Shown piece by piece: positions 1 through 8,978 of a DNA stretch of 64,000 bases (the stretch's first letter is position 1; each line of letters begins with the position of its first letter). The stretch lies in assembly GCF_030848505.1 (NCBI RefSeq), contig NZ_JAVDDU010000007.1:1-64000 (forward strand), written 5' to 3'. This DNA is from Marinimicrobium hydrolyticum (GTDB lineage: Bacteria; Pseudomonadota; Gammaproteobacteria; Pseudomonadales; Cellvibrionaceae). Made by a program: the position numbers and the translations under genes. The notes under the pieces were generated by a model, which saw only the letters and a list, made by a program, of their open reading frames with translations, did no database searches and had not been told where the DNA came from.

Positions 1-1
1 C

Positions 2-265
2 GTTCAGGACCTGCCCCCGCACATCCAAAACCCCAACTCTACGGTGCGTCAACGCGGATCGAGCTTGACCATCAACATAGGCACCTCTGTGGCGGAAGTG
101 GAAAAGAACCTGATTATGGCGACCTTGGATCAGTGCGGCGGGCGAAAGGAAAAAGCGGCTGGGATTTTGGGCGTGAGTGTGAAAACCCTTTACAACCGCC
201 TGCGTGAATACGAAGAGCGGGTGCTGACTGACAACACCCAGAGTGACACGGAGAGCAATCAGTAA
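2..265 (+). CDS. C-terminal fragment of a sigma-54-dependent response regulator (NtrC family)
   Basis: The reading frame is open from the first bases of the window, so the gene starts upstream and only about 87 residues are visible. The fragment ends in a Fis-type helix-turn-helix: a helix with AEVEKNLIMATLDQCGG, then KEKAAGILGVSVKTLYNRL, which is the typical DNA-binding tail of bacterial enhancer-binding proteins that activate sigma-54 RNA polymerase. The AAA+ and receiver domains lie outside the window, so the signal it senses cannot be named. After the stop there are about 250 bases without a gene before the next reading frame. Confidence 0.8.
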   Translation, partial: VQDLPPHIQNPNSTVRQRGSSLTINIGTSVAEVEKNLIMATLDQCGGRKEKAAGILGVSVKTLYNRLREYEERVLTDNTQSDTESNQ

Positions 266-519
266 AATTTTCGCAGTGGATTGTAAGGCTTGCGCGTATA
301 GAGCGAAGTTTACGACGCGAAACAAGGTAACGAATTGTTTTAAAACAACTTTTTTAAGGGGCTGAGCTGGCCTACCGATTGCAACCCTATGGGAGTGCCC
401 GTCATAAGGAATGAGAAGTGCTGTCCAGGGATGGACCGGACACCGAGTGCGAACGGCGCACAGCTTCTGGCAGTGTCCTTGAATCCATTTCAGCGGTAGA
501 GAAAATGGAGGTTGTAAGC

Positions 520-1416
520 ATGGCCCACCCACAGCACAACAACTTACAAGATCCTCGCGAACGCTATCCCCGGCCCGAATACGATTCCCAGCCTCAGGAT
601 CTTCCTGGGCACGTGGATGCCATGCGCCCGGTTCCGGATCACGGCGAAAAAACCTATCAGGGCAGCGGCAAGCTGGATGGTTTGGTTGCATTGATTACCG
701 GCGGCGACAGCGGTATCGGTCGAGCCGTAGCCATAGCTTATGCGCGCGAAGGTTCAGATATCGTTTTTACCTATCTCAGCGAAGACGATGACGCGCGAGA
801 AACTGAGCGCCTGGTGCGCGGTGCTGGGCGGAAAGTGATCTCCATAAAAATGGATCAGGCGAACAACCGCGAAGGCTGTGAGCAGGTGGTCCAGCGTTGC
901 ATTGACGAGTTTGGTCATCTGGATATTTTGGTGAATAACGCGGCCTTTCAGAAAACCTATGAAAAGCTGGAAGATATTCCCGATGAAGAGATTACATACG
1001 CTTTTCAAACCAACATTGAAGCGTTTTTTCATTTTTCCAAGGCTGCCTTGAGACATCTCCCGCCGGGCGGCTCCATCATTAATGCCACGTCTATTCAGGC
1101 GTTTGACCCTAGCCCCCAGCTCTCGCCCTACGCGTCCACCAAAGCCGCTATTGCCAACTTTACGTTGTCCTTGGCTAACGAGGCAATCGAGAAAGGCGTG
1201 CGCGTTAACGCGGTCGCGCCAGGGCCAGTGTGGACACCCCTTATTCCAGCGACTATGCCAGAGGAAAAGGTTCAAAAATTTGGCGTCAATACCCTGCTGA
1301 AACGGCCAGCTCAACCGGCCGAGCTGGCGCCACTGTTCGTCTTCCTCGCCTCTCCTGATGCCAGTTACATCACTGGTGAGATCTATGGCATTACTGGCGG
1401 TCGTCTACAGGTCTAA
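520..1416 (+). CDS. SDR-family NAD(P)-dependent oxidoreductase (YghA/general-stress type)
   Basis: This 298-residue short-chain dehydrogenase has the cofactor motif TGGDSGIG, the NNAA motif, and an active site made of Ser in INATSIQ and YxxxK in YASTKAA. The proline-rich N-terminal extension with PGHVDAMRPVPDHGEKTYQG is typical of the YghA/YdaD stress-linked group. I chose the ATG at 520 because GGAGG lies eight bases upstream; an in-frame start at 418 has no such site. Its stop overlaps the start of ligD (TAATG), so the two are probably co-transcribed. The substrate is unknown. Association of such SDRs with stress genes fits the NHEJ context but is inference. Confidence 0.85.
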   Translation: MAHPQHNNLQDPRERYPRPEYDSQPQDLPGHVDAMRPVPDHGEKTYQGSGKLDGLVALITGGDSGIGRAVAIAYAREGSDIVFTYLSEDDDARETERLVRGAGRKVISIKMDQANNREGCEQVVQRCIDEFGHLDILVNNAAFQKTYEKLEDIPDEEITYAFQTNIEAFFHFSKAALRHLPPGGSIINATSIQAFDPSPQLSPYASTKAAIANFTLSLANEAIEKGVRVNAVAPGPVWTPLIPATMPEEKVQKFGVNTLLKRPAQPAELAPLFVFLASPDASYITGEIYGITGGRLQV

Positions 1417-3965
1417 TGTTTTCTGTGGCCTCGCATTTGCAGGCAGCGGTTATGGCAGAAAGACTCGAAACCTATCAGCAAAAAAGGAATTTTTCACGCA
1501 CCGGCGAGCCGGGTGGTTCGCTCCAGGGTGGAGCGGATCAAGCCCGTTATGTCATGCATTGGCATTTGGCCAGCCACGATCACTTTGATTTGCGACTGGA
1601 GCAGGATGGCGTGTTGCGCAGTTGGGCGTTACCCAAAGGGCCGAGTTTGCAGCCTGGAGAAAAACGTCTAGCGGTGGAGGTGGAAGATCACCCGTTGGAG
1701 TACGGGGATTTTGAAGGGGTAATTCCTCAAGGCGAGTACGGCGGCGGAACCGCCATGCTGTGGGATAAGGGGCGGTGGGAAACTCGTGGCAAGCCCAAGC
1801 GGGATAAGCTGGATTTTGAATTGCACGGAAAAAAGCTCGCCGGCCGCTGGACACTGGTCAGAATGCACGGCAAGGCGGCAGGGCGTCGCAAGGAAAACTG
1901 GTTGCTGATCAAGCGTAGCGATCCGGACGGAAACGGCTCGCGCCCAGACGACTTAAGCGTGGTTTCCGGACGGACCATGGACGAAATTGCGCAAGAGGCC
2001 AGTCCCAATCCGCCAGTGCCGGATCCAAAGGACCTGGAGCAGGCGAGTCAGGGCTCAGTTCCCGAAAACTTTACCCCCCAGCTTGCAACTCTGACCGACA
2101 GTGCTCCGGAGGGGAACAATTGGCTGCATGAAATAAAATTCGACGGCTACCGAATTATGGCCCGGCTTCAGGGTGGCAGCGTGCAGTTGACGACCCGGAA
2201 CGGCAAAGATTGGACGCGACGCTTCCCGGAATTGGCCGCGCGTTTGGCGAATCTGCCGGTGGAAGCGGCGTTGTTGGACGGTGAGATCGCGTCTTTCGAA
2301 CAGGACGGTTCCACGAGCTTTCGCAAACTTCAGGACAGCGTAGGCACGGCAACCCGGCCGGGCCAAACTGATCAACTCGTTTATCAAGTTTTCGATCTTC
2401 TGCAACTCAACGACTATGACCTTCGTCGCACACCCTTAATAACCCGCAAGAGCGTTTTGGCGAAACTGCTTAAAACTCTAGATGCCGGCGCTTTAGTGCG
2501 CTACTCGGATCATATCACTGGCCAAGGGCCGGAGTTTTACACTCAGGCATGTGAGTTGGGCTTGGAGGGCATTATTTCCAAGAGTGCCGACGCTCGCTAT
2601 CGCTTCGGCCGCCATCGCAGCTGGTTGAAAACTAAATGCACCCTGCAGGATGAATTCATTGTCGGTGGTTACACACGACCTTCCGGTGCACGTCGTGGTT
2701 TCGGATCGCTTTTGCTGGGCGGCTACCACCATAAACAACTGGTGTACGTGGGGCGTGTGGGGTCTGGATTTACAGACGATCAATTACACAATTTGCATGA
2801 GCAACTGAAACAGTTGCAAATTGACCGGTCGCCATTTTCCGGTCCTGTTCCTGAGGCTGCGGGAGTCCAATGGGTGGCGCCCGAATTGGTGGTGGATGTG
2901 GAATTTACCGAGCGCACCCAGGGTGGCGCCTTGCGCCATCCGGTGTACCGCGGTTTGCGTGAAGACAAAGAGGCATCGGAGGTAGTTATGCATGGCCGTG
3001 CACAAGGGCATAGCGGGGAAGCGGTAGAAGATCAGACAAAGCGGCGCAGCCGAGTGCGTGCGGACCCAGTAGTCGCAGGAGTGCGCTTAAGTCACTCGGA
3101 TCGAATGCTTTATCCAGAGCAAGGCATAACCAAGCTTGATCTGGCACGGTATTACGAGGACGTGCAAGATTGGATTTTACCCTACATTGTCAACCGACCC
3201 CTGTCGCTTTTGCGTTGCCCGGATGCTTGGGATCAGACGTGCTTTTTTCAAAAGCACCCCGGGCAACGAAACTTTGCCAAGGGAGTTCTGCGCGTGGCGA
3301 TTGACGAAAAGCGTGGAGGCAGCTCCGATTATCTGTACGTGACTTCTGTGAGAGATCTCGTGACCTTGGCACAGTTTGGCGTGCTGGAGTTGCACCCCTG
3401 GGGCAGTCGAATTGAGGATGTGGAATCGCCCGATACCCTGGTCTTTGATTTGGACCCGGGGCCGGATGTGCCCTGGAGCAAGATTGCCCATGGTGCCAGC
3501 GGTGTGCGTGAGCGACTTCGTCAACTGGGGTTAGTTGGGTTTCTGCAGGCGACGGGAGGCAAAGGTTTACACGTTATTGTGCCCATTGAGCCAGGGCTCT
3601 CCTGGGATCAGGCGAAAGACTTTTCCCATGCGGTGGCGCGCGCTCACGCCCACGACGATCCCACTAACTTCACCACGAATATGGCCAAAACAAAACGCCA
3701 GGGGCGAATCTTTATCGACTACCTTCGTAATGGTCGCGGCAGCACCAGCATTGGCCGCTATTCAATTCGGGCCCGAAAGAATGCTCCCGTGGCCGTTCCC
3801 CTGCGCTGGGAAGAGCTCACCCCGGCGATTTCCGCCAATCGCTACACCATTAACAACCTTCGCCGCCGGTTGAGCTCCCTGAAACGGGATCCCTGGGAGG
3901 GTTATACCGAGGCGAGCCGTACCATCACCGACCAAATGTTCAAAGCAGTGGGGGGGAGCTTATGA
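1416..3965 (+). CDS. ligD: Multifunctional DNA ligase D (phosphoesterase-ligase-polymerase)
   Basis: LigD is the core enzyme of bacterial non-homologous end joining: it trims, fills and seals double-strand breaks held by Ku. Three domains are visible in order. The first is a 3'-phosphoesterase near residues 40-170 (HFDLRLEQDG). The second is an ATP-dependent ligase with the nucleotidyl lysine in EIKFDGYR at K241. The third is an archaeal/eukaryal-primase-type polymerase from about 560, with metal ligands in FDLDPG at D678 and D680. At 849 residues it has the usual full-length size. The annotated ATG overlaps the upstream stop; ATG at 1452 (MAERLETYQQKRNF) matches the family N-terminus better and is a real alternative. 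The 3' end overlaps the next gene by 4 bases (ATGA). Confidence 0.95.
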   Translation: MFSVASHLQAAVMAERLETYQQKRNFSRTGEPGGSLQGGADQARYVMHWHLASHDHFDLRLEQDGVLRSWALPKGPSLQPGEKRLAVEVEDHPLEYGDFEGVIPQGEYGGGTAMLWDKGRWETRGKPKRDKLDFELHGKKLAGRWTLVRMHGKAAGRRKENWLLIKRSDPDGNGSRPDDLSVVSGRTMDEIAQEASPNPPVPDPKDLEQASQGSVPENFTPQLATLTDSAPEGNNWLHEIKFDGYRIMARLQGGSVQLTTRNGKDWTRRFPELAARLANLPVEAALLDGEIASFEQDGSTSFRKLQDSVGTATRPGQTDQLVYQVFDLLQLNDYDLRRTPLITRKSVLAKLLKTLDAGALVRYSDHITGQGPEFYTQACELGLEGIISKSADARYRFGRHRSWLKTKCTLQDEFIVGGYTRPSGARRGFGSLLLGGYHHKQLVYVGRVGSGFTDDQLHNLHEQLKQLQIDRSPFSGPVPEAAGVQWVAPELVVDVEFTERTQGGALRHPVYRGLREDKEASEVVMHGRAQGHSGEAVEDQTKRRSRVRADPVVAGVRLSHSDRMLYPEQGITKLDLARYYEDVQDWILPYIVNRPLSLLRCPDAWDQTCFFQKHPGQRNFAKGVLRVAIDEKRGGSSDYLYVTSVRDLVTLAQFGVLELHPWGSRIEDVESPDTLVFDLDPGPDVPWSKIAHGASGVRERLRQLGLVGFLQATGGKGLHVIVPIEPGLSWDQAKDFSHAVARAHAHDDPTNFTTNMAKTKRQGRIFIDYLRNGRGSTSIGRYSIRARKNAPVAVPLRWEELTPAISANRYTINNLRRRLSSLKRDPWEGYTEASRTITDQMFKAVGGSL

Positions 3966-4207
3966 GCGCCTTCGACCCCAGCTGTCACTCCGCGCTCGAC
4001 TCTGACCTCGATCCAAGCTCAGCCGACCCCTGGTGGCTTGCGCCCGGCCCTGAGGAGTGTTGGGCTTGTGCTGAAACGGTACATCGCGAAACCTTGATCT
4101 ACTGTATTGCGTGTGACCGGCCTACGTGCACCTTGTGCATAGGCAAGTGGACGAGCTCGGGGCAGCACTGCGTGGAGTGCGCCGACGTGCCAGAGGTTAC
4201 TTCCTAA
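3962..4207 (+). CDS. Small eight-cysteine zinc-finger-like protein in the NHEJ operon
   Basis: This 81-residue protein has a loose acidic N-terminus followed by four CxxC pairs at residues 33/36, 48/51, 56/59 and 70/73. The spacing CX2C-X11-CX2C-X4-CX2C-X10-CX2C resembles a cross-brace two-zinc fold such as a RING or treble-clef module. There is no signal peptide or membrane segment, so it is probably cytoplasmic. It overlaps ligD by 4 bases and its stop overlaps the ATG of the first Ku gene, so it is translationally locked between ligase and Ku. I do not recognise a named family. A role in break repair is inferred only from position, and catalytic activity cannot be predicted. Confidence 0.75.
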   Translation: MSAFDPSCHSALDSDLDPSSADPWWLAPGPEECWACAETVHRETLIYCIACDRPTCTLCIGKWTSSGQHCVECADVPEVTS

Positions 4208-4983
4208 TGGCAGCCCGGGCCATTTGGAAAGGAAGGATTCGTTGCGCCGATGCCGATATTCCGGTGAAACTCTACTCCGCTATTGAGGATCGTGCGGTTC
4301 ACTTTCGTTTACTTCACAAAACCGATAAAACACCCGTAAAGCAAGCCCTGATCAACCCCGAAACCGAGGTGGTAGTTCCCTTCGGTGACACTTGGCGAGC
4401 TTACAGCACGGGCGAAGGTCAGCAAGTGCTGCTTACGACAGAAGAGCTGGATGATCTAAAGCCGGAGCCTTCCAGGGATATTCAAGTACTCAAGTTTCTT
4501 CCGCTGCAAGCCATCGATCATCGTTGGTACGACCGCCCCTACTATCTGGGCCCGGACGACTCAATGGATCGCTATGCGGCCCTCGCTCAGTTGCTCTCAT
4601 CATCCGGGCGCGAGGCGTTGGTGCACTGGGTCATGCGCAACAAGGAATACTACGGAGCCCTATCTGTGTTTCGCGGCTATCCCATGCTGATGTCGTTGCG
4701 CCATACGGAGCAAGTGGTGTCTGTCGATGAATTGCAAGCGCCGGCAGGGAAACCCTTGGATGAGAAGGAGCTGGCTATGGCGCGGCAGTTGATTGGCATG
4801 TTGGAGGCTGACTTCAGCCCAGAAGAGTATCACGATGAGTATCGCGAGCGAGTTCTGGAATTGGTGGAGAAGAAGCAGCGCGGGGGTGGCGTAGAGCGTC
4901 CGCCGCCCTCCCAGAAGCCTGCACCGGACGATCTCATTCATGCCTTGGAGGCGAGTCTCAAAGAGGTGCGTGCTCATGGCTAA
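4207..4983 (+). CDS. ku: Ku DNA-end-binding protein, first paralogue
   Basis: This 258-residue bacterial Ku starts MAARAIWKGRIRCADADIPV, the typical beginning of the Ku core (W, G and I/F positions that form the beta-barrel ring around DNA ends). Later motifs include HWVMRNKEYYGAL, and a C-terminal helix PDDLIHALEASLKEV resembles the LigD-interacting tail. The start ATG overlaps the stop of the cysteine-rich gene (TAATG), and its own end overlaps the second ku by eight bases. It is well diverged from its neighbour and lacks that protein's charged N-terminal extension, so the pair are old paralogues and not a recent duplication. Confidence 0.92.
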   Translation: MAARAIWKGRIRCADADIPVKLYSAIEDRAVHFRLLHKTDKTPVKQALINPETEVVVPFGDTWRAYSTGEGQQVLLTTEELDDLKPEPSRDIQVLKFLPLQAIDHRWYDRPYYLGPDDSMDRYAALAQLLSSSGREALVHWVMRNKEYYGALSVFRGYPMLMSLRHTEQVVSVDELQAPAGKPLDEKELAMARQLIGMLEADFSPEEYHDEYRERVLELVEKKQRGGGVERPPPSQKPAPDDLIHALEASLKEVRAHG

Positions 4984-5869
4984 AGACAAGTCAGCCAAAA
5001 CAGATCATCAAGAAACGCACGACGGTGATAATGAACAGTTTCAACCTCGGCCGTTTTGGTCTGGCGTCATCGCGTTCGGTTTGGTGAGTCTCCCCGTCAG
5101 TTTGTTTCCAGCCAACCGAAGCAAGGGAAATTCACTCAAAATGGTGGACCGGGAAGGGTCACCATTGAAGCGGCGATTCTACTGCGAACGAGACGGGGAA
5201 ATCTTGGAGCGCGAGGACGTGGTGCGCGGCTTCCCCCTTGATAAAGAGCATTTTGTGCTGGTTGACGATGAGGAGCTGGAAGCCTTGGCGCCCGATAAAT
5301 CTCGTGAAATAGACTTGCGTCGTTTTGTCCCCCTGGAACAGATCAACCCCATATTCTTTCAGCGCGGCTACTTCCTGGCGCCTGACTCTGGCGCTCACAA
5401 GGCTTATCGATTACTGGCCAAAAGTATGGAGGAAGAGCAGCGCGCCGGTGTCGCTACTTTTGTGATGCGGGACAAAGAATACATCATCGCCATCATGGCC
5501 GAGCACGGTATATTGCGTGCTGAAACACTGCGCTTTAGCGACGAGATTCGCTCACCGGAACAGATTGGCTTGCCTGCCCTGCCAGAGGCGGATTCCAGGC
5601 AAGTGGAAAGTCTACGACAAGCCCTGGAGTCTGTTGCTGCCGACACGCTGGACATTTCCCTGCTGGAAGATCAGGACACTCGTCGGTTGCGAGAATTGGC
5701 GGAAAGTAAGTTAGATGCAGGCGATCACGTCATGCAGGAGCCGGAAGTTGCCGAACCTACCGAAGAGGCCAACGTCATAGACTTAATGGAGGTGTTGAAG
5801 GCTCGCCTGAAAGGAAAGAGCGCGCCGGAGGATGAGCAAGCGGCTCCTAAGAAAGATGCAACGTCGTGA
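4976..5869 (+). CDS. ku: Ku DNA-end-binding protein, second paralogue
   Basis: This 297-residue Ku carries a charged N-terminal extension of about 25 residues before the core (RPFWSGVIAFGLVSLPVSLF), and later shows FVMRDKEYIIAIMAEHGILRAE. The C-terminal part has a conserved helix NVIDLMEVLKARLKGK followed by a Lys/Glu-rich tail, the region that in other bacteria contacts LigD and DNA. ATG at 4976 lies inside the end of the first ku gene, so translation is coupled. Two unlike Ku proteins in one operon suggest a heterodimer, as described for some rhizobial Ku pairs. That is inference here. It is the last gene of the operon; a convergent gene follows. Confidence 0.93.
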   Translation: MAKDKSAKTDHQETHDGDNEQFQPRPFWSGVIAFGLVSLPVSLFPANRSKGNSLKMVDREGSPLKRRFYCERDGEILEREDVVRGFPLDKEHFVLVDDEELEALAPDKSREIDLRRFVPLEQINPIFFQRGYFLAPDSGAHKAYRLLAKSMEEEQRAGVATFVMRDKEYIIAIMAEHGILRAETLRFSDEIRSPEQIGLPALPEADSRQVESLRQALESVAADTLDISLLEDQDTRRLRELAESKLDAGDHVMQEPEVAEPTEEANVIDLMEVLKARLKGKSAPEDEQAAPKKDATS

Positions 5870-5986
5870 ACTCGGCGCACACACCCGAATTGAATTATAC
5901 TCCGCCCGAACGCGGCGCCACATCGTGGGTCCAAACAGGTTTGTCCGTTTCCACGTGCACTGATCAAGGCCGATGCCACTGAGCCA

Positions 5987-7885
5987 CTACCCGATCGCCA
6001 CGGCTTCGGTCTGTGTTGCAGTTTGTGCTCTGCGGTCGGGGAAATAACAGTCCAGCCAAAGCTCAAGGCCAATCAAGGTGTACACCAGTTGGCAAGTCGC
6101 ATTTTTTAATCGACCGATACTCACTTGCTCCCGGTAGCGGGCAATAATGGCGTTAATGGCGTCTCCGTTTAGGTATTCGCGGATTTTGGCCTTGGGTGAA
6201 CTCAATGTGTACACAAAATCCTGGAGTTGCTGCGACTCGCTCAGCCAAACGACGCCTGGGGACGAAAATTTGGTTTTTTCTCGGTAGGCAAACTCGGGCG
6301 AAAACAGCCTGGCCGTCAGCGCCCGGAGATACGGTTTGGTGTGTTTTCGGCAGATCTTCCCCCGATACGGCATTTCCAACGACAGATCATATAGGGCGCG
6401 ACCCTGAAACGGGTGAACCACATCAATGCCGTGCTGGCTGCTCAACTGTTCGAACAGCTCGTTCCAACAATGCCCGTACATGATGTGATCCGTAAGGGTG
6501 TATTCGTCTTCGGGATTGAAGTCAGCGATGGCTTCACGAACCTGGCTTATGTGCGGCGCACATTTCGCCAGTTCCGGGTCCTCAACCAGCCCCCGCAAAG
6601 TGCCGTTGAAGCGCTCGTGTTTGAGCAGGTATTCCTGCATGGAGTCCACGTCTCCGCGTTTAAACCAAGCGGCGTAGCCCCGAACTCTGGGGATCTTTCG
6701 TAATGCGGGAAGAAGTTTTCGAATGAGGTTTCGGCTGCGTTCGGGCAACCAGTTTCGAAATCCGTAGATGGGCGTGTCATATTGCTTCTCTTCGCCAAAC
6801 AGGGCATCCGCAAAAGTGCCTGTCATCAGACAGTCGACGTCGTTTTGCACAGCAGACAAGGTCTTTTCGATGGGAATCGCTATAAAGGTGCGGGGCGGCT
6901 CCTCTGTGGCTAAAACAATCCGTCTGAGCAAGCTCAGAAGATCGTCATTGGACGAAGTCAGCGTGCTTTTAAAAGGAAGTTCGCAAAGCAGAGCGTTTTG
7001 TTCGGCGATGTGAGTTTCATCGTTGTCGAGGGCATCCGGCTCGGAATAACCACAGCTCACGGCCAACGGGTTGGTTAAATCGCACTCCATCTGGGCCTTG
7101 GCCAGCAGCGCCGAATCCGTGCCTCCCGACAGCAATAAACCCGTTTTTAAATTTTCGCCACCAGAAAGGCTGGCGCGCACGTTGGTAACCAAACGTGTCC
7201 AGATTTTCTCTCCGTAGATCCGCGCAGACAGTCGTAGCTTGGGTTTTTTAGGTACGTTGGCGTAGAAGTGCAAGGTGGGCTTCGAGCCCACTTTACCTTT
7301 CGCGCAAAACCCCGGAATAGCCTTATAGATATCCTTGAACAAGGTTTCCGGACCAAAATTACCGCGATAGGTCAGTTGCTGAGGTAGGTTGCTGACGTTG
7401 ACTTCCTGGGTGAAATCCGGGGCCTGAGTAATCGGTGAAATTTCCGATGCAAACCAGAAGCGGCCATCTTGGATGCCATAATATAGTGGGCGCCGGGCGA
7501 ACATATCCCTGATTAGAGTGACACGCTCACTTCGATGGTCATACAGACAAATAGCGAAGCCGCCGTCCATGTCGTCAAGGAACGCAAGGCCATCTTCCAG
7601 ATACGCCGCGTGAACAAACTCGGCCAAGCTCTGTGAGCCCAGGAGATTGCGTCCGTCGGTGCCGTGCACATGACCATCGGCGACAACGGTCATGGTGTCG
7701 GACGAGTGGATGCTGGCTTTGTACACCCCCGATGAATTTTGGCGGACGAAAAATCCGGCGTGGGAGCAAGGATGCAGCTGAACGTCAGCGTCTCCTCTGT
7801 GTGCGAGTGACGCACTCATCCCGCCCACGCAGCTTTCCGGCACCGTCTCACCAGCGGGATAAACAACCCCTCCAAAACCACTCAT
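5987..7885 (-). CDS. Asparagine synthetase-like protein with degenerate glutaminase site
   Basis: This 632-residue protein has a class II glutamine-amidotransferase-like N-terminal domain (about 1-190) and an asparagine-synthetase ATP-pyrophosphatase domain with the PP-loop SGGTDS near residue 253. The ATG at 7885 is supported by AGGAG seven bases upstream. In active enzymes residue 2 is the catalytic cysteine; here the protein begins MSGFGG, so it is serine. The usual N-G-E-I-Y-N loop reads DGHVHGT. Glutamine hydrolysis is therefore unlikely, while the synthetase domain looks intact. It may use free ammonia or form another amide. It stands alone, with no precursor peptide or sugar-transferase neighbours to indicate a product. 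Confidence 0.8.
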   Translation of the reverse strand: MSGFGGVVYPAGETVPESCVGGMSASLAHRGDADVQLHPCSHAGFFVRQNSSGVYKASIHSSDTMTVVADGHVHGTDGRNLLGSQSLAEFVHAAYLEDGLAFLDDMDGGFAICLYDHRSERVTLIRDMFARRPLYYGIQDGRFWFASEISPITQAPDFTQEVNVSNLPQQLTYRGNFGPETLFKDIYKAIPGFCAKGKVGSKPTLHFYANVPKKPKLRLSARIYGEKIWTRLVTNVRASLSGGENLKTGLLLSGGTDSALLAKAQMECDLTNPLAVSCGYSEPDALDNDETHIAEQNALLCELPFKSTLTSSNDDLLSLLRRIVLATEEPPRTFIAIPIEKTLSAVQNDVDCLMTGTFADALFGEEKQYDTPIYGFRNWLPERSRNLIRKLLPALRKIPRVRGYAAWFKRGDVDSMQEYLLKHERFNGTLRGLVEDPELAKCAPHISQVREAIADFNPEDEYTLTDHIMYGHCWNELFEQLSSQHGIDVVHPFQGRALYDLSLEMPYRGKICRKHTKPYLRALTARLFSPEFAYREKTKFSSPGVVWLSESQQLQDFVYTLSSPKAKIREYLNGDAINAIIARYREQVSIGRLKNATCQLVYTLIGLELWLDCYFPDRRAQTATQTEAVAIG

Positions 7886-8147
7886 GGCGTCGCTCCTAGA
7901 CAGAATGAGTGGGCGTTTGTTGAAACGCCCTCTGTTATTGGTGTAAGTGCTAAAGCATTGAAACAACTCTCGCCCCGAGAAACAAGCGCTATTGCTGACC
8001 ATCAGGTTTTATGTGCCACAATGCGGACTCAACAGCAGCCGGGTTGCAGGAGCCAAAAACGGGTATAGAAAAAACTCAGGGATGTTGTTGAAGTCTAATT
8101 TTTTACGGTCCGGCGATCACAATCCACAGACTAATGAGGATATTGCC

Positions 8148-8378
8148 ATGCCCTACAAGTCCAATGAAGAATTGCCCGACAACGTTAAGGGAAACTTGCC
8201 GCTCCACGCTCAGGAGATTTACCGTAAAGCACATAACTCTGCCTGGGATCAGTACAAAGATCCGGAAGAACGCCGGGGCGACGCGGATCGAGAGGAAACC
8301 TCTCATAAGGTTGCTTGGGCGGCGGTGAAGCAGGAATATCACAAAGAAGGTGATAATTGGGTTAGAAATCAACATTGA
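8148..8378 (+). CDS. chaB: ChaB family protein
   Basis: This 76-residue protein starts MPYKSNEELPDNVKGNLP and continues with HAQEIYRKAHNSAW and a terminal KVAWAAVKQEY helix, the hallmarks of the ChaB family (PF06150). GAGGA lies eight bases before ATG 8148. E. coli ChaB was named as a regulator of the cation antiporter ChaA, but its molecular role is uncertain and chaA is not seen here. It is highly charged with no membrane segment. It is divergent from the asparagine-synthetase-like gene, with about 260 bases between them, and near other stress-associated small genes. Confidence 0.88.
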   Translation: MPYKSNEELPDNVKGNLPLHAQEIYRKAHNSAWDQYKDPEERRGDADREETSHKVAWAAVKQEYHKEGDNWVRNQH

Positions 8379-8701
8379 ACTCGACACAATCGCTCTCAGT
8401 TGATAGCGCGTGGAGTAAGGATATCGATCCTACTGTAAGGTGAATATCCGTAAATTTTTCGCCGTCGACCGGTAATAGTTTCCTGGCTCAGGGTATGGCT
8501 TTGCGTTGAGAATTTTACGGCCACCGACAACATGCGGGCTACAGGCATTTCTCAAACCTGGCCCGCTCGTTGCAACGTAAGAAATGTGGTCTTCAGAAGG
8601 AGCTGCGGTAGCTGCATTGTTGTCCAAGGAAGGACCGGCCACTTTTATCGCCGGTTACCCGGAAGCCGTTTTGATTTCCGGACACTCTAAGGAGGGGACC
8701 T

Positions 8702-8863
8702 ATGCTCTATTGGGCGTTGGTGTTTCTCATCGTCGCTATTATTTCGGGCATCCTGGGTTTTGGCGCTGTTGCCGGGGCTGCTGCGAACATCGCCAAAATT
8801 CTGTTTTATGTTTTCCTGGTTCTGCTAGTAGTGACGCTGGCGGCCAATTTTCTGGGGACATAG
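8702..8863 (+). CDS. DUF1328 (UPF0391/YtjA) small membrane protein
   Basis: A 53-residue protein beginning [20 protein letters not shown], with a second hydrophobic stretch ([19 protein letters not shown]). Two transmembrane helices joined by a short [12 protein letters not shown] loop are diagnostic of the DUF1328 inner-membrane family. An excellent AAGGAGG site sits six bases before the ATG. Homologues are often near osmotic or envelope stress genes; their biochemical function is unknown. The roughly 320 bases between chaB and this gene hold no convincing reading frame. A weak fold-back (ACCGGC...GCCGGT) lies just upstream. Confidence 0.88.
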   Translation: MLYWALVFLIVAIISGILGFGAVAGAAANIAKILFYVFLVLLVVTLAANFLGT

Positions 8864-8978
8864 TTAATTAGTCTCTAGCACGGTTTGCTCAAGCGGCGAT
8901 GGTTGATTGCTCGGAACACCACAAAAAATGTGGCGTTCTGATTTTTGGGGTCGGTCTCACCGGCTACAGGAGTCAACC

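Noticed and set aside
5987-7885. Lasso-peptide or beta-lactam cyclase interpretation of the asparagine-synthetase-like gene
   Set aside because: No precursor peptide, leader peptidase or other biosynthetic gene lies nearby, and the overall length and N-terminal domain resemble AsnB-type enzymes.
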